In this document: piece after piece, positions 48,720 to 57,960 of the stretch
How the letters are laid out: the number at the start of each line of letters is the position of its first letter
Position numbering within the stretch: the first letter of the stretch is position 1
From: Trichococcus sp. K1Tr
GTDB taxonomy: Bacteria; Bacillota; Bacilli; Lactobacillales; Aerococcaceae
Assembly (NCBI RefSeq): GCF_028309625.1
Contig: NZ_JAQMHR010000002.1
Coordinates: 421,660-485,659 of the forward strand
Direction: 5' to 3'
Length of the DNA stretch: 64,000 nt
Notes under the pieces: model-generated
Database searches by the model: none
Seen by the model: only the letters and a program-made list of their open reading frames with translations
What the model was told of the DNA's origin: nothing
Program-made: the position numbers and the translations under genes

Positions 48720-49916
48720 TTATGCTTTGACCGATGCACTTGTACCAGCATCAACATCATCGCTGTAGTTGTCTTTGACGGAGGCACTGGAAACGGCATC
48801 GACATCGCCCTCGAGTTTTTGGCCGGTTTGGGCCAGATACCAGTCAATGATCGGTTTGAAGTCCAGGATGTATTCGTTGACGCCGGCATAGTTGCCATCT
48901 TTATCATGCAGCGCTTGATAGTTATGCACGACATATTTGTCCGGACCATGAGTCGGAACGTTGACACGGAAAGCGTCCATTGTTCCGGAACGCAATTGTT
49001 GAAGCACCCATTCCACGCCTTTGTGGACTTTTTCCGGGTGGCATTTGGAGAGCGGGTTGCCGACTTGGCCGGGCACGCGCGCAGCGAGCATTTCTTCTGC
49101 CGGTTTCGTATGGTTATAGTAGAGGAATTGGTTGTTGCTGTCTGCATAAGTCAATTCCATCGGCATCGAAGCCAGGAAGTAATTCAGCTGATCAACGGTC
49201 AACAAGCCGCGGTCCAGTTTGACGTAGGTATTGCCCTCAACGGCGCCCACAAGCTCAGCGGCTTGTTCCAACCAATCGTCGGCTTCCTTATCGACGCCTT
49301 CAATCGTTGTTGCGATCTTTCCGGTAGCGTACAGGTCTTCCGGTTCGAGCACCGGTTTTTTTGGTCCTTCAACAGCAGAGACCAACGTGATGAACTGGGT
49401 GAATTTTTCCAGACAGGTGCCCAGAAAATCGACGGTGCGTTTGTCTTTCAGATTTTCCTGTTCATCGAATGCTTCTTTGACCTTGCCCAGCAAAAATTCA
49501 TTTCCTGGAAGGACGATGGCATTGACGCCGGGTGCATCGAGAATTTGGCGCAGGTGCAGTTGGGCACGGGAAGAGCCTTGATCATAGTAGGAAGCTCCCA
49601 CGATCATGACCGGTTTGTTTTCCAATGGATGGATTTTGAAGGACAACCACTCCAGCACACTCTTCAAGCTTGCAGGGATCGTATGGTTATGCTCAGGAGT
49701 GGCAATGATTATGCCATCCGCCTGCAGGATTTTTTGGCTCAACTTTTGCACAGCACCGCTGTTCGTTTGGTCATCACTCTGATTGAACAAAGGGATGTCT
49801 TTGATTTCCAAAATCTCCAGGTCGAATAAGTGGCTGAATTGCTTTTTGATGTATTTCAACAAGATGCGGTTATATGACACTTCCGCGTTGGAACCTACAA
49901 TACCGACTAATTTCAT
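48720..49916 (-). CDS. FMN reductase with PAS-like domain and twin flavinylation-like motifs
   Basis: This 398-residue cytosolic protein has three parts. Residues 1-190 are a flavodoxin-like NADPH-dependent FMN reductase (GIVGSNAEVSYNR, ATPEHNHTIPASLK). Residues about 250-365 resemble the PAS-like domain at the C-terminus of DUF438 proteins (FLYYNHTKPAEEM, NPLSKCHPEKVHKGV). The tail repeats DVDAVSSASVK and DVDAGTSASVK (Asp373-Ser379 and Asp389-Ser395), each fitting the ApbE target motif D-x-x-[ST]-x-A-[ST]. A signal-less ApbE is encoded two genes upstream in the same operon. I infer covalently bound FMN on the tail. The electron acceptor is unknown. Confidence 0.82.
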   Translation of the reverse strand: MKLVGIVGSNAEVSYNRILLKYIKKQFSHLFDLEILEIKDIPLFNQSDDQTNSGAVQKLSQKILQADGIIIATPEHNHTIPASLKSVLEWLSFKIHPLENKPVMIVGASYYDQGSSRAQLHLRQILDAPGVNAIVLPGNEFLLGKVKEAFDEQENLKDKRTVDFLGTCLEKFTQFITLVSAVEGPKKPVLEPEDLYATGKIATTIEGVDKEADDWLEQAAELVGAVEGNTYVKLDRGLLTVDQLNYFLASMPMELTYADSNNQFLYYNHTKPAEEMLAARVPGQVGNPLSKCHPEKVHKGVEWVLQQLRSGTMDAFRVNVPTHGPDKYVVHNYQALHDKDGNYAGVNEYILDFKPIIDWYLAQTGQKLEGDVDAVSSASVKDNYSDDVDAGTSASVKA

Positions 49917-49934
49917 AATGTTTGTCTCCGATCT

Positions 49935-50543
49935 CTAGTTATTTTCCCAAGAAAAGTTTTCAGCTGCTTTTACGTGTGCGGCGTGGGTGTGCGATAGTTG
50001 TTTCATGATGTTGATAAACATTAGGAAGTCCTCGAACAAGCCTTCCAGCTCTTGGACCTGATCCGGATTCTTCAGGTTGTTGTCTGCGTCGAAAGCCTGC
50101 AAAGAATGGCTGAGCAGGAACTCAGAACTTGGCATGATGCGGGCTTTCAATTCCGGCGCATCCAAGATTTGACGCAAATGCGCTTGCGCCCGTGAGGAAC
50201 CCAGTACGCCATAGGAAGCCCCTGTGATCATGACTGGCTTGTCGACGAAGGGATAGATGCCGTAGGACAACCAACTCAAGGCGCTCATCAGGGAAGCGGG
50301 GACTGCGTGATCGTATTCTGGTGTGCTGATGATGACGCCGTCAGCTGCTTCGATCTTTTCCGCCAAGGCTTTCGCCTCAGCCGGGATCTGCATGTCTGCC
50401 GGTTTGTCGAAGATAGGCAGGTCCTTGATTTCGACGATTTCGATGTCTGCCTTATCCGAAAAATGCTTTTGGATGTATTGCAGCAGCATACGGTTAGTGG
50501 AGTGGTCCGAGTTTGTACCGACGAGGCCGATTAATTTATTCAT
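49935..50543 (-). CDS. NADPH-dependent FMN reductase
   Basis: This 202-residue flavodoxin-fold protein has the same architecture as residues 1-190 of its neighbour: LIGLVGTNSDHSTNRMLL, STPEYDHAVPASLMSAL and TGASYGVLGSSRAQ. It lacks the PAS-like domain and the tail. ATG 50543 is preceded by GGAAGGAAG; the longer TTG frame is unlikely. It ends 18 nt before the longer reductase. It presumably passes NAD(P)H electrons to FMN or a quinone. Confidence 0.88.
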   Translation of the reverse strand: MNKLIGLVGTNSDHSTNRMLLQYIQKHFSDKADIEIVEIKDLPIFDKPADMQIPAEAKALAEKIEAADGVIISTPEYDHAVPASLMSALSWLSYGIYPFVDKPVMITGASYGVLGSSRAQAHLRQILDAPELKARIMPSSEFLLSHSLQAFDADNNLKNPDQVQELEGLFEDFLMFINIMKQLSHTHAAHVKAAENFSWENN

Positions 50544-50596
50544 GTGAATACTTCCTTCCAAATTTTAGTTTTTTTATGATTCATTTAAACACGTGA

Positions 50597-51541
50597 TTAG
50601 GCGGGCTGTTTGCGTTTCAGCCGGTTTTCCAAGCCTTTGGAGCAGATGAGGCTGCCGTCTTTCATGATCAGGATTCCGTCGATTGCTTCCGATCGGTCCA
50701 AGGTGGCGAGGATCACGTCGGCAGGTTGGCCGAACAAGCGTGTCGTCCAGATTTCCCCATCGACTGAGTCATCGGCAACGACAGTCAGACTGATGACATC
50801 TGTTTCGGCCGGATAGCCGGTCTTTGGGTCGAGAATGTGGTGATAGTGCTTGCCTTGGGCGTCCAGCTGCCTCTCATATACACCGGAAGTAACCGCTGAT
50901 TGGTTCTGGATCTTCAATACCGCGCTATAATGTGCGCGCGGGAGCAGTGGGTTTTGGATGCCGATGCGCCAATAGGGATCTTCATGATTCTGGGATGGTC
51001 CGAACACGATGACATTACCGCCCAAATTGATGAGAGCGGAAGCTACGCCGGCTTCCTTGAAGTATGCCGTCAGCAAATCGGCGATATAGCCTTTTGCCAC
51101 GGCCCCCAAGTCGATCGCCATGCTTTCTTGCTGAAGGAAAACGGTCTGGTCCTTCTCAGACAAGAGGATTTTTTTGGGATCGGTGATTGCGAGAAGCCTC
51201 TGAATCTCTTCGGCCTCCGGGACTTTTGCATCACCGAAACCGATCCGCCAAGTCTGCACCAGCGGTCCGATCGCGATATTCAGATGACTGCCAGGAGCTA
51301 AGCTGTGGTATTTCCCCATCTTGATCAATTGGAACAAATCAGGATGGACGGCAAGAGGGGCTTTACCTGCCAAGTGATTGATCTGCATCAGCTCCGACGT
51401 TGGATCATTGGCGCTGAAACGCTGTTCGTATGTTTTCAGGCGTTGGATCGCCTCCTCCAAAATAGCATCTGGGTGCGTATGTGTCACAAGCAGATCGATG
51501 ATCGTTCCCATCAGACGTACCGTTGCCTTCTTTTGTTCCAT
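50597..51541 (-). CDS. apbE: FAD:protein FMN transferase, cytosolic ApbE
   Basis: This 314-residue ApbE transfers FMN from FAD to Ser/Thr of target proteins. Visible motifs are FSANDPTSELMQIN, SMAIDLGAVAKGYIAD, INLGGNV and HHILDPKTGYPAE. No signal peptide or lipobox is present, so it should act in the cytosol, unlike exported ApbE. ATG 51541 is placed 5-6 nt after AAGGTGG. It lies 28 nt after the Rgg-like gene and 53 nt before two FMN reductases, one with two target-like motifs. Confidence 0.92.
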   Translation of the reverse strand: MEQKKATVRLMGTIIDLLVTHTHPDAILEEAIQRLKTYEQRFSANDPTSELMQINHLAGKAPLAVHPDLFQLIKMGKYHSLAPGSHLNIAIGPLVQTWRIGFGDAKVPEAEEIQRLLAITDPKKILLSEKDQTVFLQQESMAIDLGAVAKGYIADLLTAYFKEAGVASALINLGGNVIVFGPSQNHEDPYWRIGIQNPLLPRAHYSAVLKIQNQSAVTSGVYERQLDAQGKHYHHILDPKTGYPAETDVISLTVVADDSVDGEIWTTRLFGQPADVILATLDRSEAIDGILIMKDGSLICSKGLENRLKRKQPA

Positions 51542-51569
51542 TTTTTCCACCACCTTCAGGATAAACGCG

Positions 51570-52448
51570 TCATTCTTTTGCGGGATTCGCTGAAAGGATC
51601 TCGCTTTCTAACTGCGCCAATTCTTTCAGCGCAATCGTATTTTTGTTGATTTTTGAATAGGCTCTGGCATCGTAGATCAGTTCCAGCACTTCTTGCTGCG
51701 GCTTCTCCTGGATGATGGCATTTTTGGCCAACTGGATGGCTGCACGGGCAAGATAGTAGGTCACGTGATTGTCTGAACAAATGGAAACAGCATAGGAAAG
51801 CAGTGCATTGCTCAATTCGACCTCATTGACGAGTGAATAAAAGGTACCGCTTTGGAAAACAATATTCAGTACACGCCAGACATCCTCCATCGTCTTGATC
51901 GGATAAGCATAAATTTTTTCCAGGACCTTACTGAAGTAAAATTCTGCCTTTTCCAGTTTTTTTTCACGGCTGTAGACCATGCCGATACCGGTATAAGCCA
52001 ACAGGCGATAGATTTCCACGTCGTCCCCATCATCAGACAGCAAGATTTGATCGAAGGTGAACAATACATCCGTCACTGGAAACTGCTGCGCAATCATGAT
52101 GAAGCCGTTCAAATAATGGAAGCGCAGGGCCAGGCTACTTTCTTCGATTTCACTCACGGCGATGCTCTGCAGCAGGTCGGAGGCTTGGTCGTATTCGCTT
52201 GTGATCAGAAAGAATTCTGCTTTGTTCATTTTTTCTATCACTTCTGTATACTTGACGCCTACTCTAGGGAACAGTTCTCCCAAGGGTAGGTTCAGTCGGT
52301 TGCACAGCTTGATCAGAATTTTAAGGTTCGGGACGTGCCCGTTGTTCTCGAAGCGGCTCAAAGTAGCTTGGGTACAGATACCCTCTGCCAGTTCCATCTG
52401 CGAGAGGTTCAACGCTTTGCGGGCTTCAATAAATCGTTCAATGTTCAT
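51570..52448 (-). CDS. Rgg/PlcR-like HTH regulator with TPR-type C-terminus
   Basis: This 292-residue regulator has an XRE-type HTH at residues 5-60 (ARKALNLSQMELAEGICTQATLSRFEN), then helical repeats typical of the RNPP/Rgg group, whose members often sense short peptides. ATG 52448 follows GGAGG at 5 nt; the frame is open further upstream but lacks a ribosome site. It is the first gene of the flavin operon and probably controls it. No candidate pheromone gene is visible next to it. Confidence 0.85.
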   Translation of the reverse strand: MNIERFIEARKALNLSQMELAEGICTQATLSRFENNGHVPNLKILIKLCNRLNLPLGELFPRVGVKYTEVIEKMNKAEFFLITSEYDQASDLLQSIAVSEIEESSLALRFHYLNGFIMIAQQFPVTDVLFTFDQILLSDDGDDVEIYRLLAYTGIGMVYSREKKLEKAEFYFSKVLEKIYAYPIKTMEDVWRVLNIVFQSGTFYSLVNEVELSNALLSYAVSICSDNHVTYYLARAAIQLAKNAIIQEKPQQEVLELIYDARAYSKINKNTIALKELAQLESEILSANPAKE

Positions 52449-52539
52449 TTTTTCCTCCATAATAATCGAAGCGGCTCGGATGGCAGCAGCGGAGATTCGA
52501 GTTGATATTGTGCTTTGTTTCACATTGATTATATGAGTA

Positions 52540-52568
52540 ATTATACGCTCACTGAATATAATGGTCAA
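52540..52568 (-). promoter_or_regulatory. Promoter of the Rgg-apbE-FMN reductase operon
   Basis: On the minus strand TTGACC, 17 nt and a perfect TATAAT lie 91 nt before ATG 52448. Confidence 0.8.
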
Positions 52569-52645
52569 CAGAATATATAATAAATTATATAAAAGAATGG
52601 TTGGAAGATGCATCACGTCTCCTGAGAAGGCTTATCATTTCCAAA

Positions 52646-52677
52646 TTGTAAGTAAGTGTATTAGACTATTCTTACAA
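52646..52677. promoter_or_regulatory. Dyad upstream of the SDR gene
   Basis: TTGTAAG (52646-52652) and CTTACAA (52671-52677) are complementary around 18 nt. They lie just before the ribosome site of the SDR and may be an operator overlapping its promoter. Confidence 0.4.
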
Positions 52678-52696
52678 AGGAAAAGGAGTGAATTAG

Positions 52697-53590
52697 ATGA
52701 CTGAACCTATTTTGAAGGATCCACGCGAGTTGTATCATACTGGAAAATTTGCAGATCAGGATCAAGACACCCCAGCTTTGCAAGCTAAGATGCTGCCGGA
52801 ACCCGATTGCGGGGAGGAAAGCTATGTGGGCAACCACCTGTTGGAGAATCGCCGTGTATTGATCACTGGTGGGGATTCCGGAATCGGCCGGGCGGCTGCG
52901 ATAGCTTATGCCAGAGAAGGCGCCGATGTGGCGATCCAATTTTTCCCTGGCGAAGAACGCGATGCAGAAGAAGTCGCCGAATATATAGAGAAGGCCGGCA
53001 GGAAGGCTGTATTGCTTCCATACGACCTTCGCAATGAAAGCAAATACCAAGAAATAATCGATAAAACCGTCGAAGCATTGGGCGGCCTGGACACACTTGT
53101 ATTGAATGCCGCCCAGCAGATTGCGCGGGAAAGCATTTCGGAATTGCCGCTGGAACAGGTCAAAGATACGTTCACAGTCAACATCATCTCGATGTTCGGA
53201 CTGGTGAAAGCTGCTGAACCGCATCTGCCGGCGGGAAGCGCGATCATCACGACAACATCGATCCAGGCATACGATCCGAGCGCCCATTTGATGGATTATG
53301 CCGCCACCAAGTCAGCGATCGCCAGCTTCACGATCAGCTTGGCGAAGCAATTTGCCAAGAAAGGCATCCGCGTGAACGGGGTGGCGCCGGGACCAATCTG
53401 GACGCCGTTGCAGTTGGATCACGGGCAACCGGAAGGCGCTTTGCCGGAATTCGGGCAGAAAACCTTGTTGGGGAGGGCGGGGCAGCCGGTCGAACTGGCG
53501 CATGTCTATGTCTTCCTGGCATCCAACAACGCCAGCTACGTGACCGCCCAAATCTATGGCGTGACCGGCGGCGATGTAATCGATCTTTAA
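52697..53590 (+). CDS. SDR-family oxidoreductase (general-stress type)
   Basis: This 297-residue short-chain dehydrogenase has a 45-residue N-terminal extension, the coenzyme motif TGGDSGIG (57-64) and active-site Ser and YAATK. It fits the YhdF/YghA-like group, often annotated as general stress or glucose-dehydrogenase-like SDR. The substrate is unknown. RBS AAAGGAG. It is a single gene divergent from the Rgg operon. Confidence 0.85.
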   Translation: MTEPILKDPRELYHTGKFADQDQDTPALQAKMLPEPDCGEESYVGNHLLENRRVLITGGDSGIGRAAAIAYAREGADVAIQFFPGEERDAEEVAEYIEKAGRKAVLLPYDLRNESKYQEIIDKTVEALGGLDTLVLNAAQQIARESISELPLEQVKDTFTVNIISMFGLVKAAEPHLPAGSAIITTTSIQAYDPSAHLMDYAATKSAIASFTISLAKQFAKKGIRVNGVAPGPIWTPLQLDHGQPEGALPEFGQKTLLGRAGQPVELAHVYVFLASNNASYVTAQIYGVTGGDVIDL

Positions 53591-53689
53591 GAATAATTGC
53601 AGAAAGAGGAATGGAGGCATCGGATGATTGCTTTCGTTCCTCTCTTTTGGAGCCTGCAGCATAAAATTAAAAAAATTCCAAAATCGGTG

Positions 53690-53718
53690 TTGACTTTAGG
53701 AATCGGTTCCATTATACT
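53690..53718 (+). promoter_or_regulatory. Promoter of the LacI-GH13-PTS operon
   Basis: TTGACT, 17 nt and TATACT lie 45 nt before the lacI-type gene. The spacer holds a small GGAATCGGTTCC dyad. Confidence 0.85.
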
Positions 53719-53723
53719 CTGTT

Positions 53724-53741
53724 TATGAAATCGATACCACA
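53724..53741. promoter_or_regulatory. LacI-type operator O1
   Basis: The site at 53724-53741 matches 15 of 18 bases of the perfect palindrome at 54784 (shared ATCGATACCACA). It lies just downstream of the -10, a place for repression. Confidence 0.75.
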
Positions 53742-53762
53742 AACATGAGAGGAGTGATTCGC

Positions 53763-54761
53763 ATGGCGACGATCAAGGACGTTGCGAAAAAGGCGGGGCT
53801 GTCCGTTTCAACAGTATCCCGGTATCTGAACGACCATCCTTATATTTCGGATGAGAAGAAGAAACGCATCAAAGACGCGATGGATGAATTGAACTATTCG
53901 CCCAGCATGGTGGCTACGCAACTGCGTTCCAAAAAAGGCACCATGATCGGGATCTTGGTTTCGCGCATCACGAATCCATTTTTCTCCTATCTGGTGGATT
54001 CAATCGAAAAGAACAGCAAGCTGTTGGGCTACAACGTGTTGGTCATGCAGACCTATGACGATCCGGCAGCCGAACTGAAGATGCTGGAGCTGCTGAAGCA
54101 AAAAGTGATAACGGGTTTGATCATGTGCTCAGTGGAAGGAAATCCCGATGTGATCGAAACGTACCAAGAGTACGGACCCATCGTTTTCTGCAATGAAAGA
54201 ATCCCGGGTTCGACGATTCCACAAGTCTATACCGACCAGGAACAGGCGACTTTTGAAGCCACAAACTACCTCATCGGAAAAGGCTACAAAAAAATCGCCT
54301 ACTGCACGGGCGGCAGCTTGACAAAGGGCGGCCACGGAAATGCCCGGACCGCGGGATTCGAGAAGGCGCTGTTGGAAAGCCGACTTCCGATGAAGAAGGA
54401 TTGGATCTTTAAGGAAGTCCATACGATTGCGGATGGCAATCGCATTGCAGAGAACCTGTTGAGCCTGCCGGAAAGCAATCACCCCGATGCGATTTTCACA
54501 GGTAGTGACGAAGTGGCCAGCGGCATTTTGCAGAAGTTCCTGGAGGCAGGGAAGAAAGTTCCCGAAGATTTGGCGATCATGGGATTCGACAACCAGCCGT
54601 TCACGGCGATGCTTGCGGTCAAGTTGACGACCATAGCGCAACCGGTCGATGCATTGGGAAGAGAAGCCACGAAGGTGTTGGTAGCGCAGATCGAAGAGAC
54701 TGCTTATCAGATAGATACGACAGATTTGAAATTAGAATTGATCAAACGGGAATCCGCTTAG
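53763..54761 (+). CDS. LacI-family transcriptional repressor
   Basis: This 332-residue repressor has the DNA-binding HTH at residues 3-24 (TIKDVAKKAGLSVSTVSRYL), a hinge helix, and a periplasmic-binding-protein-like sensor domain. The start is ATG 53763 with AGAGGAG upstream; a longer frame begins at 53745. It heads the operon with GH13 and PTS EIIBC genes, and two matching operators flank it, implying autoregulation. The effector is likely the (phospho)sugar taken up by the PTS. Confidence 0.93.
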   Translation: MATIKDVAKKAGLSVSTVSRYLNDHPYISDEKKKRIKDAMDELNYSPSMVATQLRSKKGTMIGILVSRITNPFFSYLVDSIEKNSKLLGYNVLVMQTYDDPAAELKMLELLKQKVITGLIMCSVEGNPDVIETYQEYGPIVFCNERIPGSTIPQVYTDQEQATFEATNYLIGKGYKKIAYCTGGSLTKGGHGNARTAGFEKALLESRLPMKKDWIFKEVHTIADGNRIAENLLSLPESNHPDAIFTGSDEVASGILQKFLEAGKKVPEDLAIMGFDNQPFTAMLAVKLTTIAQPVDALGREATKVLVAQIEETAYQIDTTDLKLELIKRESA

Positions 54762-54783
54762 GCGGGTTCTCAAAAATCAGAAA

Positions 54784-54801
54784 TGTGGTATCGATACCAC
54801 A
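54784..54801. promoter_or_regulatory. LacI-type operator O2
   Basis: TGTGGTATCGATACCACA is a perfect 18-bp palindrome directly before the GH13 ribosome site. No promoter is seen beside it, so bound repressor may act as a roadblock or loop with O1. Confidence 0.85.
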
Positions 54802-54816
54802 AGCGGAGGAGTCAGC

Positions 54817-56541
54817 ATGAAAAACGCAATCAGGGAAAGAAAGGACAGCGAATACATGGAACAAAAGCAATGGTGGAAAGAGGATGTCGTCTATCAGATT
54901 TACCCGAAGAGTTTTTATGACAGCGATAACGACGGCAGTGGCGACATCAAAGGCATCACGCAGAAATTGCCTTATCTGGAGGAGTTGGGGGTCACGATGC
55001 TGTGGATCTGCCCGATCTTCAATTCGCCGATGGTCGACAACGGCTACGACATTTCCGATTACCAGGGGATCCAGCCCGAGTTCGGTTCGATGGCCGATTT
55101 TGAGGAATTGCTGGATGAAGCCAAAAAGCGGAACATCAGCATCATCCTGGATTTGGTCGTGAACCATACTTCTGATGAACATGACTGGTTCAAGCAGGCT
55201 TTGCGCAATCCGGAAAACAAGTACCGGGATTATTATATCTTCAGAGAAGGCAAGAACGGATACCCGCCGAATAATTGGCGCTCCATTTTCGGAGGCAGCG
55301 TCTGGGAGAAAGTTCCGGACGAAGAAAACATGTACTACTTCCATACATTCGACAAAAGACAGCCGGACCTGAACTGGGAAAACCCAACTTTGCGCGAGGA
55401 AATATACGCGATGATCAAATGGTGGCTGGAAAAGGGCATTGCCGGCTTCCGCATCGACTCCATCACCTTCATCAAAAAGGATCAGGATTACGGCGATGTG
55501 CCGGCCGATGGCGCAGATGGGTTGGCCAGCGTGAAGCACAAGGGCAGGAACCGCCCGGGAATCGCCGACTTCTTGGCTGAACTGAACCAAAAAACATTCA
55601 ACAAATATCCATGTGTTTCTGTTGGCGAAGCGCCCGGTGTGACTTATGATGAGTTTGACCAATACATCGGTGAAGGCGGCTACTTCAACATGATCTTCGA
55701 TTTCCGTTATGCGGATATCGATGTGGAGAACGGCAGCGAATGGTTCCGCAAAACCGACTGGAAACCGAAGGAACTGAAGGAACTGATTTTCGAAAGCCAA
55801 AAAGCTATCCAAAAAGCCGGCTGGGGAGCGAACTTCCTGGAAAACCACGATCAGCCGCGCTCCCTTTCCAAATACATCAAGGATGAAGCCTACCAGAACG
55901 AAATCGGCGTGAAAGCCTTGGGAACCCTCTTCTTCTTTTTGCGGGGGACGCCATACATCTATCAGGGGCAGGAAATCGGCATGAAGAATTTCAAACGGGA
56001 TACGATCGCTGACTTCAATGATGTATCCAGCCTGGATAATTACCCGCGCGCGATGCTGGAAGGCTTCACCGCGGAAGAAGCGCTCGCCTTTGTGAATCAA
56101 CGCTCCCGCGACAACGGGCGCACGCCTTTCCAATGGGACGCCACGAAAAACGCCGGCTTCAATGAGGGGACGGAACCTTGGCTCAAACTGGTGGGCGATC
56201 ACGAAGAAGTGAACGCTGCGGACCAAGTGAACGATCCTGATTCCATCTTCAGCTTCTATAAAAAGATGATCCAGCTCAGAAATCGTTCAACGCACAAGGA
56301 AACGCTGATTTATGGAGAATTCAGGCCGTTGGATACGCCGGATGATGTAATCGGCTATGAGCGCGTTGGGGATGCGGTCATCCAGATTTTAGTGAACATG
56401 AGCAATCAGGAAACCGTAGTCGAGAAGGTTTCCGGAGAAATTTTGTTGAACAACTACGAAAACATCGAACAATCCGAGACGCAATCGATTTTGAAACCAT
56501 ATCAAGCCATTATGATCAGAAAGGATGAAAAAAATGTCTAA
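54817..56541 (+). CDS. GH13 alpha-glucosidase / oligo-1,6-glucosidase-like
   Basis: This 574-residue cytosolic GH13 enzyme has the nucleophile D214 (GFRIDSI), acid/base E271 (SVGEAPG) and D345 (ENHDQPR), with the catalytic barrel followed by a C-terminal beta domain. The partner EIIBC implies an imported, possibly phosphorylated, alpha-glucoside such as an isomaltose-, trehalose- or sucrose-isomer type sugar; sequence does not decide. ATG 54817 follows GGAGGAG. A second in-frame ATG at 54856 (MEQKQWW) is closer to the family start but lacks a ribosome site. Confidence 0.88.
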   Translation: MKNAIRERKDSEYMEQKQWWKEDVVYQIYPKSFYDSDNDGSGDIKGITQKLPYLEELGVTMLWICPIFNSPMVDNGYDISDYQGIQPEFGSMADFEELLDEAKKRNISIILDLVVNHTSDEHDWFKQALRNPENKYRDYYIFREGKNGYPPNNWRSIFGGSVWEKVPDEENMYYFHTFDKRQPDLNWENPTLREEIYAMIKWWLEKGIAGFRIDSITFIKKDQDYGDVPADGADGLASVKHKGRNRPGIADFLAELNQKTFNKYPCVSVGEAPGVTYDEFDQYIGEGGYFNMIFDFRYADIDVENGSEWFRKTDWKPKELKELIFESQKAIQKAGWGANFLENHDQPRSLSKYIKDEAYQNEIGVKALGTLFFFLRGTPYIYQGQEIGMKNFKRDTIADFNDVSSLDNYPRAMLEGFTAEEALAFVNQRSRDNGRTPFQWDATKNAGFNEGTEPWLKLVGDHEEVNAADQVNDPDSIFSFYKKMIQLRNRSTHKETLIYGEFRPLDTPDDVIGYERVGDAVIQILVNMSNQETVVEKVSGEILLNNYENIEQSETQSILKPYQAIMIRKDEKNV

Positions 56542-57955
56542 ATTGCCGAATTACCAGGAGATTGCCAGAAAAATAGTAGCGATAGTGGGGGACGATAATA
56601 TCGTCTCCGCTACCCACTGCGCGACGCGTTTGCGCCTGCAGGTGAAAGACCGCAAAGCGATCGATGACGACCAAGTGGAGGAAGTGGCAGAAGTCAAAGG
56701 TGTTTTCTATAACGCCGGCCAATACCAGATCATCCTCGGATCCGGCATCGTCAACAAAGTCTACGCCGAATTGCAAGCGCTGTATTCCTTCAATGAAGCT
56801 TCCAAAGACGAAATCGCAAAGGATGAATCATCGGCATTGCAGCGGGGAGTGCGCAACATCGCGGATATCTTTGTCCCAATCATCCCGATCCTGGGCGCAA
56901 CCGGATTGTTTTTGGGATTGAAAGGCGTGCTGTTCAACGAAACCGTACTGGGTGCGATGGGGCTTACGCCTGAGGCCATCCCAACTTGGCTGAGCGCTAG
57001 TGTGACCGTTTTGACCGATACAGCTTTCGGATTCCTGACTGCCTTCATCTGTTGGTCGGCGTTCAAAAAAATCGGAGGTTTGCCGATCATCGGCTTCCTG
57101 ATCGGATTGATGCTCGTTTCGCCGGCCTTGCCGAATGCCTATGCGGTAGCTGGTGGGACTGCTGAACCGATCATGGCTTTTGGTGTCATTCCATTGGTCG
57201 GTTACCAAGGATCGATATTGACAGCTTTGATCACCGGTATCATCGGTGCCAATCTGGAGAAGAAGTTGCGCAAGGTGATGCCGAACGCGATGGACCTGAT
57301 CTTCACGCCCTTTGTGGTCATCCTGGTTTCCGTATTCATCGCGCTGTTTGTGCTCGGCCCCTTGGTGCACGGATTTGAAGCGCAAGCCGTCAAAATGATC
57401 GAAATGTTCCTGCATCTGCCTTTTGGTATCGGCGGCTTGATCATCGGGTTCATCTATCCGATAGCGGTCATGACCGGGATGCATCATATGTTCATCATGA
57501 TCGAAACGTCGCTGATCGCTACAACCGGATTCAATCCGCTGATCACGGTTTGCGCGATGTATGGCTTTGCGAACGCCGCCGTGTGTCTGGCGATTGCTTT
57601 GCGGACCAATAGCGCCGCGATCAAGACGGCCGGCATTTCCGCGACCGTCACACAAATGCTTGGCATCAGCGAACCGGCGCTGTTCGGTGTCGTGATGCGC
57701 ACCGGCATGAAAGCAATCGGCGTGATGTTGGCGAGTTCCGCTTTCGGAGGCATGGCTCTTTCGTTACTGGGCATCCAAGCGAACAGCTACGGATTGGCGG
57801 TATTGTTATCACCACTGATGTATATCTACGATCCTTACCAATTGACGATGTATGTGGTGATCGGCATCGCAACCTTCATCCTGGCGTTTGTGTTGACGAA
57901 CGTGCTGGTGATGGGTAATGAAACAATTGTGACGAAGGTCAAAATTCAGCATTAA
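56534..57955 (+). CDS. PTS EIIBC component, glucose/sucrose superfamily
   Basis: This 473-residue transporter has an N-terminal EIIB domain with the phosphorylated Cys29 (ATHCATRLRL) and then an EIIC domain with about 10 helices (residues 100-465). No EIIA domain is attached or encoded nearby, so it must borrow a EIIA-Glc-type protein. ATG 56534 overlaps the end of the GH13 gene by 8 nt and has AGAAAGGA 8 nt upstream; the ATG at 56525 is too close. It is the last gene of the LacI operon. Confidence 0.92.
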   Translation: MSKLPNYQEIARKIVAIVGDDNIVSATHCATRLRLQVKDRKAIDDDQVEEVAEVKGVFYNAGQYQIILGSGIVNKVYAELQALYSFNEASKDEIAKDESSALQRGVRNIADIFVPIIPILGATGLFLGLKGVLFNETVLGAMGLTPEAIPTWLSASVTVLTDTAFGFLTAFICWSAFKKIGGLPIIGFLIGLMLVSPALPNAYAVAGGTAEPIMAFGVIPLVGYQGSILTALITGIIGANLEKKLRKVMPNAMDLIFTPFVVILVSVFIALFVLGPLVHGFEAQAVKMIEMFLHLPFGIGGLIIGFIYPIAVMTGMHHMFIMIETSLIATTGFNPLITVCAMYGFANAAVCLAIALRTNSAAIKTAGISATVTQMLGISEPALFGVVMRTGMKAIGVMLASSAFGGMALSLLGIQANSYGLAVLLSPLMYIYDPYQLTMYVVIGIATFILAFVLTNVLVMGNETIVTKVKIQH

Positions 57956-57960
57956 TTTTC

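Noticed and set aside
48684-49829. 381-codon plus-strand open frame
   Set aside because: It is antisense to the FMN reductase gene, whose motifs and ribosome site are clear.
54742-56226. 494-codon minus-strand open frame
   Set aside because: It is antisense to the GH13 gene and has no recognisable domain; this arises from codon bias.
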